This document shows, one piece after another, positions 1 to 23,118 of a stretch of 64,000 nt of DNA. A program made the position numbers and the translations under genes. Position 1 is the first letter of the stretch. Each line of letters starts with the position of its first letter. The notes beneath the pieces were generated by a model. It was not told the origin of the DNA and ran no database searches. It worked only from the letters and a program-made list of their open reading frames with translations. The stretch comes from Protonemura montana. Lineage: Eukaryota > Arthropoda > Insecta > Plecoptera > Nemouridae. Location: the NCBI GenBank assembly GCA_947568835.1, contig OX387602.1:14559021-14623020 (forward strand), in the 5' to 3' direction.

Positions 1-3000
1 GTTTTTTAATGAAATAGTTTCTCTTTTGAATAATGTTCAAGACTTGTCACGTTTTCCAAAAAAAAAACGTGGTTCATCTATTGAATGTGAAAAAATAATG
101 TTGTATGACACCTTTATTATATTGATGACCAAATGAACCGCACTATGATATATACTTAGGTACTAAACAGCCAGTAAACTGGTGCTTGAAACTTGTTTTC
201 ACAATAATCATTTCCAAAAGCTAACGTCTCTCTTCCCGATTCCTGAACGGTTTTCCATCGTGTGCTGCATATTTCGTTTCGAACTGCTCCCATTGTGGTA
301 TCATGTTTGTAAGGCTGCGTTGTAAATACCATAAGAAAAAGTTTGGGGTGGTTTGGTTGGCTTGGTTTGGTTTTGTTTGGTTGGTGTTGCTGGTGGGTTT
401 ATTGGGGTCTTGCTCTCGGTCATCTTGGGGGTGTATAAGCGGGCTGGCAGCAGGCAGGCAACCTTCCGGTGTTGAGGGCCGCCTCGTGATTAGACTTTCA
501 AAGGAATTGGTTTCCCGCAGAGAGCTAATAAATGTTTATTGCGTCACATTGGTCACACTGCCTACAGCCTGCTCGCGATAACTGGCTTTTACGCTGAGCA
601 TCGATTTGCTAGCAGTGATTCGGAGAGGAAACTGCTAGGGAGTTTTGATCTGAATCGAGACCTGATAACAGATTCGTTCCTTTTTGTTGTACGGGTAGCT
701 TCGATGAAAGAAGTTAAGCAACAGAAAAATCATTGCGACAAGGATCGACAGAGTGGTTGAAAAGACTGCAAAATTACCCATCATTTAAAGTGATTTAGGT
801 TGAATTTGAAAGGATTATTCTTACACAATATAATCTAGAGACACTATTTTGAAATAAATATCAAAATGACCCTTTTTTTTTTTGGTTAAACTTATGCTAT
901 ATTTGAATATTTTATGACCTATGTTGGAGGAGTTTGTATTCTCTGACTTTGAAAATCATACCTTGACTTCCAGGACCTCGTTTCTGAGAACTAAACTTCG
1001 ACAAAACGCTCGAGTTTTCGCTTCGGTATATTGTCCAGTGTGCAACTAATGCAAACAGGTAGCAGGTAATAATCACAGATTCTATTTGTAATTATTCCTG
1101 GGGTAATAATAGTGAAACCGTGTCCATCCTTTTACTAGCTTTTACCAGAGACAGCCCACCCTGCTGTGGAACATAGCTGGCCGAATCGACTCATCGTGGT
1201 AAAACTGTCACATTGCGACTAACTTCTGTAAAACTGTTGTTTGCACGCTTTTGATATTTTTGTGTTTCCCAGGGAAATGAAAAGAATGCGCCATTTGTTT
1301 CGAAGTCCTGGACAGATGTATGTGAAGACAGTTTGCACAGAAATGAAAGAACTCATGGGACAATAAACTGTGACACGTTTTACATGCATTATTGAAAGAA
1401 TAGCCGTCGAAGTTAATCAGTGGATAGAATATGAATATCAAAAACAAACATTGGCAATTGGTACCGGCATGACAGCATCAGCAACTTAGTTAGTTCCTCC
1501 AGAAACTGATCGATTTTCCAGTTATAATAAAATGGCTTCGGACTCACTCCGCAGCTCAAACATCAAATCAACTCTGACATTTTTCAAAAAGTAATTATCC
1601 TACCTAAAATTGTGAGGCCGTGAAAGAACGAGGAGTCAAGGAAAGTCATACTATTGTACTAGCTAATGGTAATTCACTAACCATCTAAAATGGGACATCA
1701 ATAAAACTGTCCAGTTACCATTCGCACTGCACAAGTTTCTCTATACAATGTCTTTAGCTATGCTACTGAAGACAGGAGCTGTAAACTAACTCATTGTGGA
1801 AACATCCTCCGACGCATGGGGCCTTTTACAACCAGTCACATTTATTCATCGTCGAATTTCCATGGTATCCGTTTTCTAAATGATGTGTTTTTGGGAAACA
1901 GTGTGAGCTTGACATGTAATGTCTGTGGATTGCTTGTCAGTCACCCAGAGAACATGTCCCAAGGTTGCCCCAGTAGGGGTTAGATGGTACAAAGGCTAAG
2001 CTTTTCTTCTAGTAGCTACGTCGTCCACGTATTGTCGATAATGTCCTGGCAAGTGCCACATTCAACAAGCGATCATAAAACTGATTAATGTTTGTATGCA
2101 TACCTGAGAGGCAGCCAAAAGTTTTCATCTGCTAGATAAACGTGGTGAAATGTAAACAAACGAGGAATTTCGAATAAAATAAGTGAATGTAGCATCGAAA
2201 ACTGCTAGAACACAGAATTTTAAGGAAAATGCGAACATTTAAATAGCACCACCAGGAATTCTGATAGTTTTTCCTGGCAAGCTCGTTTACCGTGGCATCT
2301 GGGAAAGATGCTCCAGACAAACTCTTTCTTCTTCCTAGTTTCGAAAACGATTTCCTCAACGTGATCTAGTGCAAAATTCAAATTTCCAAATGATTGAGGA
2401 TAAAGGTTTAGTAGTTTAGGTGTGGCCAAAAAGCAACCTCAATCTCTATGTTCTTTCCCGTCTTTTCTCTGAGCTTCAATCTAAAACCTTTGCTATCTAT
2501 TCTCTTTCAATTGCTGGAAACGACGTTTAACCAACGTGGTATCGATATAGATAGCTCTAGATATAGAAGAGGCTATACTGCAGGGATTTGGTGCGGAGAT
2601 TGCAGTGTATATGGGATCACGGAACATAACTTAGATGCAGGATTTTATACCGCTAAGAAAATCGGTTAACTTTATAGGGAGTTCCCTCTGTCTGATGTAT
2701 TTATTCTCTTCTCTTGATGGGATGGGAATGGGACTATAGCTTCTCATCCCCCTGATCGAACGCCATCGATAGAAAAGATGAGGAGACCTTGAGAAGAACC
2801 GCAACCTATAGGTGATCCGTGTTACCCGTTCGGGAACGAAAGTAAATATAAAAAAGACCTTTTCTTAACACTTTCTTTCATTTTAGTGTATCAGCAATGA
2901 GCTAGCGCATCGATCTCTGTGTTGCAGCAGAGCAAACGCAAAGCAAATACGCACAGCTGATGTATGAACGCGAGTGCGGGCGCTCTCATAGCCTGCTGGG

Positions 3001-5798
3001 GCCCCTAAATATCCTAATGAATGAGCTTGTGGGGGTACGCTCGTGGCTGGACCTCGGTCCATACGCTTTTGTACCTAAAAACCAAACGTACAAGCAGCTC
3101 TTTTGTCCCACGCTGCTCTATGTATATGACGTCACTTTAGGTGTGGGGATATGTGGTGCCGCGAGCTGAGGGGAATACGAGATTGCAGTCAAAATAGGGT
3201 ATGTGCCATTCGTATGTACCAACCTAATCAGAGAGAATTGCGAATAAATCGGCGATCCATTGTCTTTCAATTGTTAAAAAAAATCACTTTTAGAAACTGT
3301 TAACTCGTCGTTCATGCAGATATGTGACTACAGTATATTTACATTTTTTTTTATGGTTGGAGGTTATATGTTACTCATCAACTTGTTCTTGTATTATCAA
3401 TGTACATTTGATGTACTCAATGTACGCTTACCGACAATGTTTATATGCATTCCATGTATGAAAAAAACAGATATATCTAAATAAATAAATAAATAAAAAA
3501 TATTCTCACAAAATTTGAGTTGCTCTGGCATTCTTTGCAATTCATTTACGTAGGCACTCAAGAAATGAGGAAGAATCAAAGATTCAAAGATTGTGGTATT
3601 TTTTTTAAATATTTTATTATAAAAGTCTTCTAGATCTAGAACGGTATCTTATTCATAACTTATGTATTTTATTTGTGCAGGTTTATCATTCGAGCTGGAG
3701 TATGATTTTCAATAGCATTATGCCAGTAGAACTTGTTAATACCAATATTAACATATAAATGTCACGGCTTTTATGTTGGTTAAAGTAAGAAGGGTTGCTA
3801 TATTGAAATCATATTTTTAACCATTCAATTATGTTACTGATAAGCGTATTAGTACAGTGATACGCCTGTCATATTTACATTAGCACCCCAGCTATGTAGT
3901 TTTACAGCTGCAACGTTTTCTGGCAACGTGTTTTCCAGCAATGTTCCATGGGTGCCAGTTAGCAGCATATATTAACATTGTGAAAAGTCAAGATATGGAA
4001 CTAATCACGGATGCGTGAAAGAGGGTTGAACTTGCTACTGTCAGTTTGAACATATTTCTAAAATAAACACGGGCACTTCGGTAAAACATTAAATGATCAA
4101 CAATTACACAGGCAGTTATTGAAAAAAAAACAAGGCACGCGCGTGAAATATTTTCTTTCCGTTGGAAAACCGGAAGCGAAGAGTCGCTGTCAATATAACA
4201 CCCAAAATTTGAAATCTGCCGACAAAAACACACACCCCATTCAATGTTGACAAAGGAATTTACGTAGAAGTCACGATGCGCGACGATTATTCTCAATTTT
4301 CTAAGAATCCGATGACATTTCACTTGAAAAGCGTCGGCATTGTGGTCACTAGCCAAACATTTTACCACTGACAGGTAACATAGCCCTAATATCGAAGGTC
4401 CATTGATTATTGGCATCATCTTTTATCCAGGTGAAGTCGGTATGCTTCTAAGTCGTAGGCCGCGCGAGTTGTCGATCTCGGTCTGTATTTGGGGACACAT
4501 TCATCTTCTCCATCTCCCCCGCCGAGAGTGTAGCTTTGCCCTCAGCGCGTCTGCACCCCGCAAAGATGTCCAGGCTGTAAGGTGATAGAAGTAGGCCTCT
4601 TACTTCTCGGGGTGCATTCACATATCGCAGACAAGTCAAGTATTGTGTGTAGCCACCACAATACGTTCAGAGGTCGGTCTAATCGCAAGTCACAGCTAAG
4701 CGACATGTAACTTTTGCTCTATGAATTCTGACCAAACAGAATGCATCATTCACACTGAATCCACATCTGATTCTGAATGAATTCAAAGGTGGGGCAAATA
4801 CTCAAGAAGATGCTTTTGAATGCGCGGAGGAGTGCACCTTACAAACGAAGCTGTAACCACAGTGTAATCGCAAGCGTAAAATATTAACTGCTGGGAACCG
4901 ATGAAATATTTAAGCCCGAAAAAAGGTGGGTTGGAATTACGGTCCGCAAGTCGCAAGATAGCTGGACAGCCCCTAAAATTTTACTGCCAGTTTCATCTGT
5001 TTATACAAATATGTTGACAACGCACAAAAGGGAAGGCTGGGTGATAATTTATGTTGGCGAAATAGCATTCTACTCGCTAAAAAATATATTTACAAAATGA
5101 ATTACGTCTATAGTTAACGATAATAACAACAGCATTTTGTGTGGTTCCATTGCACCCTCTCCTGTAGCCTAAATCTAGCTGCATATACGAACCATTATTG
5201 CACGGGGGGCAGGATGACGTTCCAACTTTCATTATTAAGACGTCATATTTCACATTCGTCCCTTCCCATGAGGCGCACGCGGCTGCGCTTATGCCGCGAG
5301 CAAACGCAAATCCTAGCGCATGTGTTGCATAATGTCGACATTTAGGAGGTGCATTGTATCCTGAGCGCATATTTGCTTACATTAAAGTATAATGCGCACC
5401 CTTCCAATATTTCGACACTCCATTAGATGAAAGATATGCTCTTGCTATGATAATATAGAGCCTATATAAAATGTATGGCGGATTATTGCGGGAAGTTATC
5501 CAAAGTGTAGATGATATTTGCTTGAATTAAGTTGAAAACACTTGAGAGGCATGAAATTACAAACAAGCTAGGCACAAAGTAGATGTGTTCCGCTTGCACC
5601 ATGTCTATTTTTCATTTCAATTTTTTGAACCATCTGTGAGCAGCAGCGTTTTTCATATTTTGTTAGAAGATTCTTTAAAAATCCATTTGCAAATCGATAG
5701 TTTTTAATAAATAAGACACATAAATAAGCGTTCTCTCCGCCGTATATGTGTAAGGCAGTGCCACTTTTCCTCTCCCTTATATTTGCCCGTGTCACATA

Positions 5799-5852
5799 CT
5801 CCAGACAGACTTTGCTCCAGACAGGCTCCAGACTTTGCTCCAGACATCCAGA
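5799..5852. repeat. Short tandem repeat of a ctccaga(c) unit
   Basis: The core ctccaga recurs five times within about 54 bp, in a longer period that alternates cagactttg and caggctccaga spacers. It looks like a local replication-slippage repeat. No coding frame or promoter motif goes with it. Confidence 0.7.
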
Positions 5853-8800
5853 TTTAGGGTGGACAGCTCTACACATACGTGATATTACTTTTGCACCCAA
5901 CTCGAATGCACCCTCGTTGCGCAATGCATGTCCGGTCACCCTTTGTTACTCCCCACCCACTCCTCATCTATGTACAGCTTATAGAAATCCACAAACCCCC
6001 AAGAGTAACCCCTTAAGAGGGGAGAGTTCAAATTGCTTCTCAATCATATCGGTCTTGCAATGTTCACGTAATGCATTCGCCGCGTATGTAGGGGAAAGTG
6101 CCGAGTATGGGGGCCAGTATTCGGGATATGCAGATGAAGTGGAGGTGGGGGTGGATTACTGATTCCCTGCTCTCATATTATGTAGGATGGATAGGCAGGC
6201 CTACACTGCACATCTGTGTGGCTTGCATCGGATTAAATCCCCAACCTATCCCCCAGTTTGCTATTATTTTTACGATTTGCTTTGTTATAAGCGCGCCTTG
6301 TGCCGTAGAAACTCTACTCTAGACTTGTATATTGACGTGTTTTTCCCGTTTGATTGCTTTTTTGATTTAAAAAAGACGCGCTTCTGGTTTTTATGGTGTG
6401 GAATGCAATATGTTTTTTCAACAAAGCTCGCGAAATCATATTACTGTGAGAATAATAATTTTTGTTTTATTAAGTAAATTAAGTGAAATACTTTTCCGAG
6501 TACCCTTACAGAGAGAAGAGTAAAATTCAAGTGTCAACAGTTTTCAAAACACGAACGGAAACCATAGGAAGTGGTCCACCAATCTGATGTAAAACAAAAC
6601 ACATGCATTCATAATTTACAAAACAAATGTGCTACCGTATTTTGCACGTTGATGTACGTCGAATAACTTGATTTAAGGGTGGTATGGGGTGATATTCTAC
6701 AAATGCATAGTAGGGGGTTTTGGATTCATCATTGTGGGGTTGGGGCGATGTTTTATATAAAAGAGTGAAAGAAGAAGGGCTGCTGCAGTGAAGGTCTGGG
6801 GTGAGTTTTTGGTTGCAATGCAAGCCGGGATTGTGGTGATAAGGGTACTGTTTTGGGAGTGACGCGAGGGGGTGACCTAAAGGAGAGGGGTGGGTCGGTA
6901 AGGGGGGGGGGGTAGCACCCAGGGTGGCGGGGTATCTGTGTGAGTGCGTGCGGTAATGCGGCTGAATTTGGGGACCACCGTTGAAATGACAGACACCAAA
7001 GACCTCGTCCTCAGGGTTATACCCACCTCATCGGTACACCGAGGTGCCTTCTTAGAGAAGATGAAGTGGTGAGTGACAGGCATTGCGTCATATCGACGAG
7101 TACTAGGTGTCAAAATAGTACGCGCGAGGGGTGGAAAATTATTTCATAAAAGAACATCTTTCAAGAGCACTTATCTGCATATTGCATACTGTGGCCTAGC
7201 GGGGGTAATGTCTGATGCTTGAACAAAGGTTTCATTTGGTTGGCAAATCAGTACAGCTGTGACTCAGACAATCTTTTGGTGTTTTGTGTTAAAATCTGCA
7301 CTTCAAAAAGGATGATTTGCACGATTATAAAAAAAAAAAAAAATGCGCTCGCTCATCTGTCTTTGCTGTGACTGTTAAAAAAGCTTTAACCCTAAAATCA
7401 CTACACACCACCATCTGGCATAAAAATAAAAACTAAAATCAATGTTCATCCAATAATTTAATTTCGGAGCCCTGTGATTCCATTCTCCGGCGACAAAGGC
7501 TCCAAACTGAAATACATTGTTCTCTCTTCGCCCCTCTCCGATCATCTGATGTATAAGCAAGTGTGCTACCATGGGGTGAGGGCGACGTCCACGATGCAAC
7601 ATACGGCGTCGCTGGAGAAACCGTGACTCACGACTCAACTCTTGGCGCTCACCCCTTGTGGGGGGGTGGGTGGGTATTGGCACACCGCGCGCCCAAGAAG
7701 TAACACTTGCAGCGAACTGCAATGGACCATCAATAACATGGCACCTTCTGGACGCGACGTTTGGAAGGCGACGCCGTTAGCTTTAGAACACAGGGCGTCG
7801 CGTGGATGTGGGAATTGTTGTCGCAGTCGGATTTATTTTATTAGAATTTTGGGTTCGGTTGATTCTGTATTATGATTCTGCGTTCGGCACAGAGGTTTGT
7901 AATATCCCAGTATTCGCACAAGATTCAAATATAATAGTGTCTCAACGGACGTTGAGAAAGAGACGGTACATGTTTTGGAAAAAATGTTCTGAAGATGTCC
8001 AGCGTTTTTACTAATTTCCTATTTGTCAGCATCGAGAACAGAGCAACTATTAGAGCAAAGGCTGTAAATTACTGTAAACACTATAATACTATTAGCAACT
8101 GGACAATTAAATTATCTGTTGGTAAACGACATTAAAATCCTATCGCTTATGATAACACTCTTCTTGACCGTAGCACGTGTATGTTCAAAATTCCGGGTCA
8201 CTAACACATAATATGATTATTGTGATGGATTCGATTTCTGAATGAAGCTCAAGTTAGTTCGAAATTTGATATTTCTCCAAATTGGTAAAAGCTGTTGCGG
8301 CCAAGGCTGGTCTGCTTTGTGGTAATTTTAGGGATTTTAGGGGCACTGGGTCTATAGTTCGGTCGGCCAGAAATTGTATGTATGGGTCAGACTCAATGCT
8401 GATATGCATAAGCAGCCCGATACCATAATGGTACGTGGGGCAATAAACCACAAGCAATGTACACAGGATATATTATAGAAAGTAGGCTAAAAGAAGCTGT
8501 AAAGTGACCCAAGTCCCGAACTTGTTTTTGATACAACCTTCTTTTGACAATTTAGAGTTGCCTTTCAATATTTTTCCTGCCTGCAAGCCACGTGCTTTGC
8601 AAAAGAATCTACCGCGTGTCATAAAATAAAGTCGTTCGAAATATATTGGCTATTTTCTCCGATGAAACAAGTTACAGGGATGTTTGAAAGTGCACTGCAT
8701 TTGCAACTTCCTAAAACAATCCGACGCAGATAATCTACAAGAAGACAAAATTGTTATTGTAATTATGTAATAAGTTGGTGCCAAGCATGGAAAACTAGAA

Positions 8801-11384
8801 TGTCACCGATAAATAATCGGAAAATCGTTTTCTGTGAATTTTGTGTCGATGATTTTGATTTTTTCAGGTCAATAGAAGAGATCGACGATTATTGTCAGAG
8901 CTTTGCTTCTAAACCTCAGTTTTTATTGCTATCGGCCTTGGGGAAAGTTTTATAGCTCGCTTGGACAAGACCGCGAGGGACCCATCTTTATTTTGTGGTG
9001 GACTTTCGAGTTTAGGGGCAAGAGAGCACCCACCCCTACAAGCACCTAATACATCACTGATGAGAGGTCTCACTCGAAATCACTTTAACTTATTCTATTC
9101 ATTTCTTATTCCGTTTTCTCTTTTGAAAGTATCGGTGCTGCATTCTCATCTAAGTCAGTGCGAAACAACTACACCTGCCGAAATGTCTTGACATATCCGA
9201 CATCCATAGCAACACCTGCAATTTAATTTTTTGTCATGCAATACTACTTAAGTTTCCAACACGTTACATTACCAAGATCGGCTGACAGAAATCGTATTGC
9301 ATCACTTCATCGAGCGGTTAAAACCAGAAGTGTTTCTCCTCGGCGAATGCAGAATTTCGATCGTTCCTTGCATTCTTATTAATCGTCCAGTCACCAGTAG
9401 CAACATGGCCGACGCCTCTATAACGAAACCCAGATAATTGCTTTCACGGATCTTAAATTAGAATTGGTATGGCTACGCGTGGGACGTAGTTAGTTTTGTA
9501 GATTGACCTCTGAATAGGCGCTCATTTACCTAATTACTTCGCTCGCTCGGTCGTTCGTTGTGTGTAGACCTGGACGCTAGTTGGTCCACAGTCTGCTTCA
9601 TTTTCAGGGGGGAAATTATGACTCGGCCATCCAACTTCCGTCGCTAAATGAACTTTGCTCGTATGAAATAAGTTGCCTATGGGCGAAAGGAAATGCATTG
9701 ACCAGAACTGTTGATAACTCATTTAGCAGAAAACTGAATGCAAATTTCGAAATGTATGAAGAGGGATATGGGCTGAGGTAGACTGAACCGAATTTTGCAG
9801 CGTTCACCTTGACGAAGGAGGTGGGAAGGATGCATGGAAAATTTCTGCCTTCAGAAGAACATCGTCTTAGAGGTACACCGCAACCCTCGATTCAATATTT
9901 GGGGAATGAGAAGAGAAATACACTTTCGCCAATCGAATGACAATAACTTACTTTTTGGAAAAATGCGTGTATGAAATAAGTTTGCGATTGATTTATATTT
10001 GAGAGGGCAGAGGCGTAAACGGGAATTCGATTGGAAAGAAATTTAAAAGAGACGCGAGGTATGAATGCCGAAGGGATTTGAAAGTATTGATCAAGTTTTA
10101 TTTTTGCAAAGTAGCAGAAAATGAAAGAAAATCACATGATTTTTGAGAAAATAGAGTCATCCACGTCTCTCCTGCAGTATGATAGAATTGTGTGTGTATT
10201 TTCGCTTGAATTTAATTTATCTGAAAAGTGAATCAAGAATATGCAATCATCTGAGGAGTTTGCTGCATGATCTGAATTTTACAGAAGACTCTTTTGATCC
10301 AGTATTCTATTTTGCACACAAGCTTTAGGAAGTAAAATGATTATAAATGCATGAACTGGGGGAATCTCTTACCCTCTGTCCCACATGTTTCTTTTCTGCT
10401 TTCCCACAGACAGTTAAGACATGGAACAGTTCGCTTCACGCAAAGTGCATTTAGGGTTGTACTCGCGGTGAGCTCGGCTTACGTCAAACCTATTTTTGCG
10501 TAGAAAATCCATGTCAAACCATTTCCCGCTAAGCAATTAGAAATGTTATGGCAAATTTTGCGGTGACGTCTTAGCTTCGCCCAATTCCCCGAGCGCGCCT
10601 GTCGCTTTTCTTAAAGAGCTTCATGATGTAAGAAAGGGGAGGAGGATTCTCGGCAGCTTTCTTTTCACTTAATTTAATCCAATTTGCTTCCTTTCCTCTC
10701 TGCTTACCGAATACCAACCGCAGAATTTTAAGTGCTTTTTCTCTCCTTCTCTTTCTTCCTCTCGTGATCAGCCTTTTGAGACCTCGTTGGTATAGGCGTT
10801 CAAAGGAGATAGAAGACAAGTTGAGATCACGACGACGAACAGGGGAGGAAGATATTAGGAGCTTTTCTCGCTTGTTGAGAGCGAAAGAACTCCGGTGACA
10901 ATCGGAGATAACATTTGTTTACATCACAGACCCTGATTAGTTTGTGTGGAAAATTGTGATAGTGAACATAACAACTCAAATAAGTGTTATACATTAATAA
11001 AACCGTTATAGTTCCATTTTTTGGACAAAAATATTTTTACGGGAAAGGTCAGTTATTCAAAAGATTTTAGAGGTTTTGAAAAACGAAACCGAAGAAAATT
11101 TAAATGAGGTCAACACGAAAAAGAAATGCCATCTAACATCGAGAGAAACAATTGTTTTAAAAATAAACTTTTTGGCTTAAGACATCCAAACGTATTATAA
11201 CACCCCTGAAACCTATTAGTCCTGAAACCATACAAATCTTATTGCCCACGAAGCTATAAAAAAACAGCACACCAGGAAAATGAATAAAACACATACTAAT
11301 ATCACAATAAAGCTGGTCACCAATTACTATGAATTTAAAAAGCTTCGAAAGAGCCCCGCTTTAAAAAGCTTTCTATCCATTTTG

Positions 11385-11660
11385 TCCGCACGTGGACTGT
11401 ACGCATCACGACGCGGTATCGGCGTCGGCGTCGCGGCGCTTGATTGGGATTATCCAGTGTTCCAAAAGCCCACGTGATAATTAGTACGCTCGAGTTGTGC
11501 ACGGCGCAACGAGCGTCCTAATGATCCAGTGCACAATGTCCGGTCCGCGCAGCCGATGCAGCCAGTCCACTGCACATTGCTCAGCTGCATCTTCTCTTAA
11601 TGACTGTCACCACTGCGCAAATAATAAGCACAGCATGGCCACTGTCCACTAGCTGCCCGC
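11385..11660. promoter_or_regulatory. GC-rich candidate cis-regulatory block
   Basis: This block stands out from AT-rich surroundings. It has clustered CpGs, an E-box CACGTG (11471-11476) directly followed by a homeodomain core TAATTA (11478-11483), an Otx/Bicoid-type GGGATTA (11446-11452) and repeated gtgcac/tgcac words. It lies about 1.7 kb past the stop codon of the minus-strand RUNX gene, so it could be a downstream enhancer. Motif density is the only evidence; conservation was not tested. Confidence 0.25.
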
Positions 11661-12635
11661 ACTAGAAGATACCGTTGGATTGTTGTAGTAGTTTAGTTTT
11701 TTTTAGTTAGTGGTGGAGGAGCCGGGTTACAGATTCAGATTAAAGCTTTTCGGGTAGAAGACGGTTATCACAGAGAAAATTGAAAATTTGAAGTGTTTTT
11801 CATTATATGTGCCTCTACCTTTAAATAAATATTTGGATTAGTTCCCATACACACAAGGTAGTTATTACCATTTGAAAAGTTTATATTACAAATGGTAAAT
11901 GGTATATAGGTAATAAAATGTATCCATTTCACCAGAACGTAAAAAAAAGGTCAGCAACATTGGTAATTGTGTCAACCTCAACACTAGAAATCAACAGCTT
12001 TTAACGAATCTGTCCCCTAACATTTTTATCCGCCATGATAGTAGCATTCGGGGTTCAGCTTCGCGTAGTTGCATGTTTTACGGCCGGGCCGAGCAGGCAT
12101 CGAGTTTCATCGCATTATTCGGTCCAGCAGTCTCATTGTTGCTCCTTGGTACAAGGCGCAGGCGTACCGGGAGCGAGCTGGGTCAGGAGCGGTCTTTATC
12201 AAAAGAGCCCTTCATTTGAAGGGCCCCACTGCAAGGCGACAAGGGTAAATAGTGAGGTGTGGGCATTTGGCCCCATGGGCAACTCACTGGAATCAGTTTA
12301 TGCTTGCAAGTTCGCACCACTGGGCAGACATCCCCGTGAAGGCTGATGCAGAGACGGGGAAGATATCTAATTAGTAGAGATGCCGGGCTCACGGTAGCCA
12401 ATTTGGTAAGAGGAACGTTAGGACTTGGTAGTTGATCGCTTTTGATTCGTCGGAATTGAGCATCTTTTTTGGTGTTTCAAAATGTCGGCAGATTTTTCAG
12501 AAGCGTCAAGTAAGAACATACTGATACATTTGGAAAACTTGACTTGGGAACTGTGCCCTGTCTGGAAGTGCAGGTAAAATAGTTAGGATAAATAAATAAA
12601 AATGCCATTGGTTTTAATGTCGTAGAATTCATTTT

Positions 12636-12641
12636 TTTATT
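12636..12641 (-). terminator. Candidate polyadenylation signal of the minus-strand RUNX gene
   Basis: Reading the minus strand away from the stop codon at 13293, this is the first canonical AATAAA (TTTATT on the plus strand). It would give a 3' UTR of roughly 670 nt. A weaker ATTAAA follows at 12618-12613. No transcript evidence is available, so a different site is possible. Confidence 0.35.
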
Positions 12642-13292
12642 TGAATGCTATTTTAGTCCCTAGAGCGAATCATTTTTGCGAATGAACACGTGGTGATACA
12701 AAAATAGCTACGTAGCTAGCGGATACAATCACAACCTTGGGGGGGTAATAAACATTCATTTCTTTCAATCGATCAACACTGCCAATTAATTTAAAACCTA
12801 TAATAAATTACTAGTTTTCATACAACACCTCATGCTGCATTTTGAGATCATTGTAATTCGCTTGCCACCATTCTAGATATATCTTTCTATCTCGCTCAGT
12901 GCTTTAGTGTTCTTATTTACATTATATTTACATACATTAATATCTACAAGTGAAGATGAAAATTGATAATAATTCGTAGTTTCTTCCACAGATCCCACTA
13001 AAAGAAGGTAAGTAAGTTAGTGATTGTGACATACAACATCCCATTTCAAAACTACGTTAAAAGAATAGATTTTTTCAATTATTGACAAGTAGTTTTTACC
13101 ACGCCATCAAATAGGGAAACAGTTGAGTAAAAAATGTCATAAAATCAATTAGTACTTTTAGGATCTTCGAAAGTGTTTACGATTTTAACAAATCCAGTCT
13201 TCACAAACTAGCAATTTAAGGCCGTCTCCAGTCGTTCACAAAACTTCTCTTTGGTTTAACTTCTAAATTTTCACAACCCGTAAAGTCAATTC
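12642..13292 (-). other. Presumed 3' UTR of the minus-strand RUNX gene
   Basis: AT-rich sequence between the TGA stop and the first AATAAA on the minus strand. No further exon-like open frame is seen. The extent is inferred only from the polyadenylation signal. Confidence 0.35.
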
Positions 13293-22450
<9,158 letters not shown>

Positions 22451-23099
22451 GCCGTAAGGGGAGAAAGTAGAGGGAGAGAACGTTGGAGCCAGCTAGGTTC
22501 CTCCTACCTCGGACGGTGACGAGCTACGACGAGGTGCTTCTGGTATTATAGTGTTATGGCTTTTGGCAGGTGAGACCGAAATTGGTTTGGGTGTAATAAG
22601 GTGTTCAAAGTTTGCCGAGTAACACTTGAAGTTTGTAAGCGACTTGCGACTGGACCGGTGTTCTTGGCTATTTAGGGTGGGTGTTCCGCGACTGAATGTC
22701 CAGTCGTTACAAGCGAGGGCAATTTCAAATGATGGCGTCACTATCGTCGAACCGGGCGTTACTTTACGGTATTTGGCACAAATTTGGCTGTTCAAGTGCC
22801 CCAGACCCTGACGCTAATTTGTTTGGTAAAGAAAATCTTTGTTAATTAAATGGTTACTAGAAAATGTCAAAGATGGTTTGCTATAAGATGACATGGCTTT
22901 AAGAGTATAAGAAGACAAGACGTTTTAGCCTGGCACCTCCACCAAGTAAAGCTTCAACAGAATAATAGATTCGAGCGAGTTTTGGGAATCACTCATGTAC
23001 AACGCTAATTAAAAAATAGCTAATTATATTAATTTGCGTTCTAGCTGGATCAAGGAGGCTCACACAAGGTCCTGTAGGAAATCATCATCAAGAATATGT

Positions 23100-23118
23100 G
23101 GGTGGGTGGGTGGGTGGG
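23100..23118 (+). repeat. (GGGT)n tract with G-quadruplex potential
   Basis: Five GGG runs separated by single T residues, the loop arrangement that gives very stable parallel G-quadruplexes. It lies about 1.5 kb upstream of the minus-strand RUNX coding start. It may be only a slippage microsatellite. Confidence 0.85.

Larger units (their letters stand above)
1..12635. other. Non-coding flank downstream of the minus-strand RUNX gene
   Basis: No convincing gene is seen on either strand. Open frames are short (the longest about 140 codons), show no recognisable domain, and lie in low-complexity or AT-rich sequence. The stretch is unique-looking DNA with scattered homopolymers (a run of Gs near 6901-6911, an A run near 7329-7343), one short tandem repeat (5799-5852) and one GC-rich regulatory-looking block (11385-11660). 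It may hold 3' enhancers of the RUNX gene or the end of a neighbouring gene outside the window; neither can be decided here. Confidence 0.6.

Noticed and set aside
5568..6162. Two overlapping open frames of 123 and 138 codons
   Set aside because: They run through a short tandem repeat, have no similarity I recognise, and lack splice or promoter support.
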